From NCBI RefSeq assembly GCF_900114095.1, contig NZ_FORV01000002.1:186001-250000 (forward strand): a DNA stretch of 64,000 nt, written 5' to 3'. Shown piece by piece: positions 63,877 through 64,000 of this stretch (its first letter is position 1; the number at the start of each line of letters is the position of its first letter). The notes beneath the pieces were generated by a model. It was given only the letters and a program-made list of their open reading frames with translations. It was not told the DNA's origin and ran no database searches. Origin of the DNA: Sphingomonas sp. NFR04 (lineage in GTDB: Bacteria; Pseudomonadota; Alphaproteobacteria; Sphingomonadales; Sphingomonadaceae). A program made the translations under genes and the position numbers.

Positions 63877-63965
63877 CCCTCACCCTTCCCATCGCCGGCG
63901 CGATGGGCCCCTTCCCTCTCCCATTGGGAGAGGGAGGGAGCGGCGAAGCCGCGGAAGGGTGAGGG
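63877..63965. repeat. Inverted repeat element upstream of bioD
   Basis: Arms CCCTCACCCTTCC (63877-63889) and GGAAGGGTGAGGG (63953-63965) are perfect reverse complements of 13 bp, with inner arms CCCTCTCCCATTGGGAGAGGG. It is a second type of REP-like palindrome, different in sequence from the one after cysS. No gene is seen from 63856 to the right edge. Confidence 0.8.
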
Positions 63966-64000
63966 CGTGTCGGTTGCGAGCAAACGCGCCAGCCGGTCCG

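Overview
The window is a GC-rich chromosomal segment. Gene content and style point to an alphaproteobacterium of the family Sphingomonadaceae, probably Sphingomonas or a close relative. The evidence is an aerobic (late cobalt insertion) cobalamin operon, a large TonB-dependent receptor heading a catabolic operon, a PEPxxWA-CTERM protein, an alphaproteobacterial LexA box (GTTC-N7-GTTC) at recA, a short PopZ/DUF2497 protein, and densely overlapping genes. No phage, insertion sequence or CRISPR array was seen.

Layout. (1) 1-10812: aerobic B12 operon, cobN(3' end)-cobG-cobH-cobI-cobJ-[cobK antisense]-cobL-cobE-cobM-cobB-cobF-cobO-bluB-DUF1636. Most junctions are 4-bp ATGA overlaps. cobK lies on the opposite strand between cobJ and cobL, its start codon sharing a CATG with that of cobL. 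bluB appears to use a CTG start in a CTGA junction. (2) 10851-22804: an accessory catabolic island. A NodD-like LysR regulator diverges from an operon of TonB receptor, exported metallo-beta-lactamase-fold hydrolase, FAD monooxygenase, type I extradiol dioxygenase with all catalytic residues, C-C-hydrolase-like alpha/beta hydrolase, MFS permease, cupin, NAD-dependent epimerase-like dehydrogenase and FAH-family hydrolase. A second alpha/beta hydrolase converges on it. This looks like import, ring hydroxylation, meta cleavage and side-product processing of an aromatic or flavonoid-like compound, and it is the best candidate for an undescribed system here. (3) 22805-23258: no gene recognised.

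(4) 23259-31745, minus strand: housekeeping genes (retropepsin-like protease, MBL hydrolase, TatD, metG, holB, D,D-carboxypeptidase, RlpA/SPOR, lytic transglycosylase, PEP-CTERM protein). (5) 31998-41167: tRNA-Ser, a small membrane protein, an ABC ATPase plus a permease fused to an M1 aminopeptidase, icd, a CPA2 cation/proton antiporter and a small secreted protein. (6) 41173-48937: alaS, a Tat-exported M24 peptidase-like protein, a TPR-type protein, a DctA-family symporter and a glutathione S-transferase. (7) 49037-53520: large catalase, a DUF1801-like gene, recA with an SOS promoter, and a divergent MOSC protein. (8) 53552-58435, minus strand: S9 peptidase, PopZ-like protein, TolC-family protein and pcm behind a palindromic operator. 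(9) 58566-63965: tRNA-Cys, a glycine-zipper protein, two small unknown genes, cysS, a TM2/cold-shock-like fusion and bioD-bioA, with two dispersed inverted repeats.

All functional calls rest on motifs and family knowledge read by eye. No database search was run.
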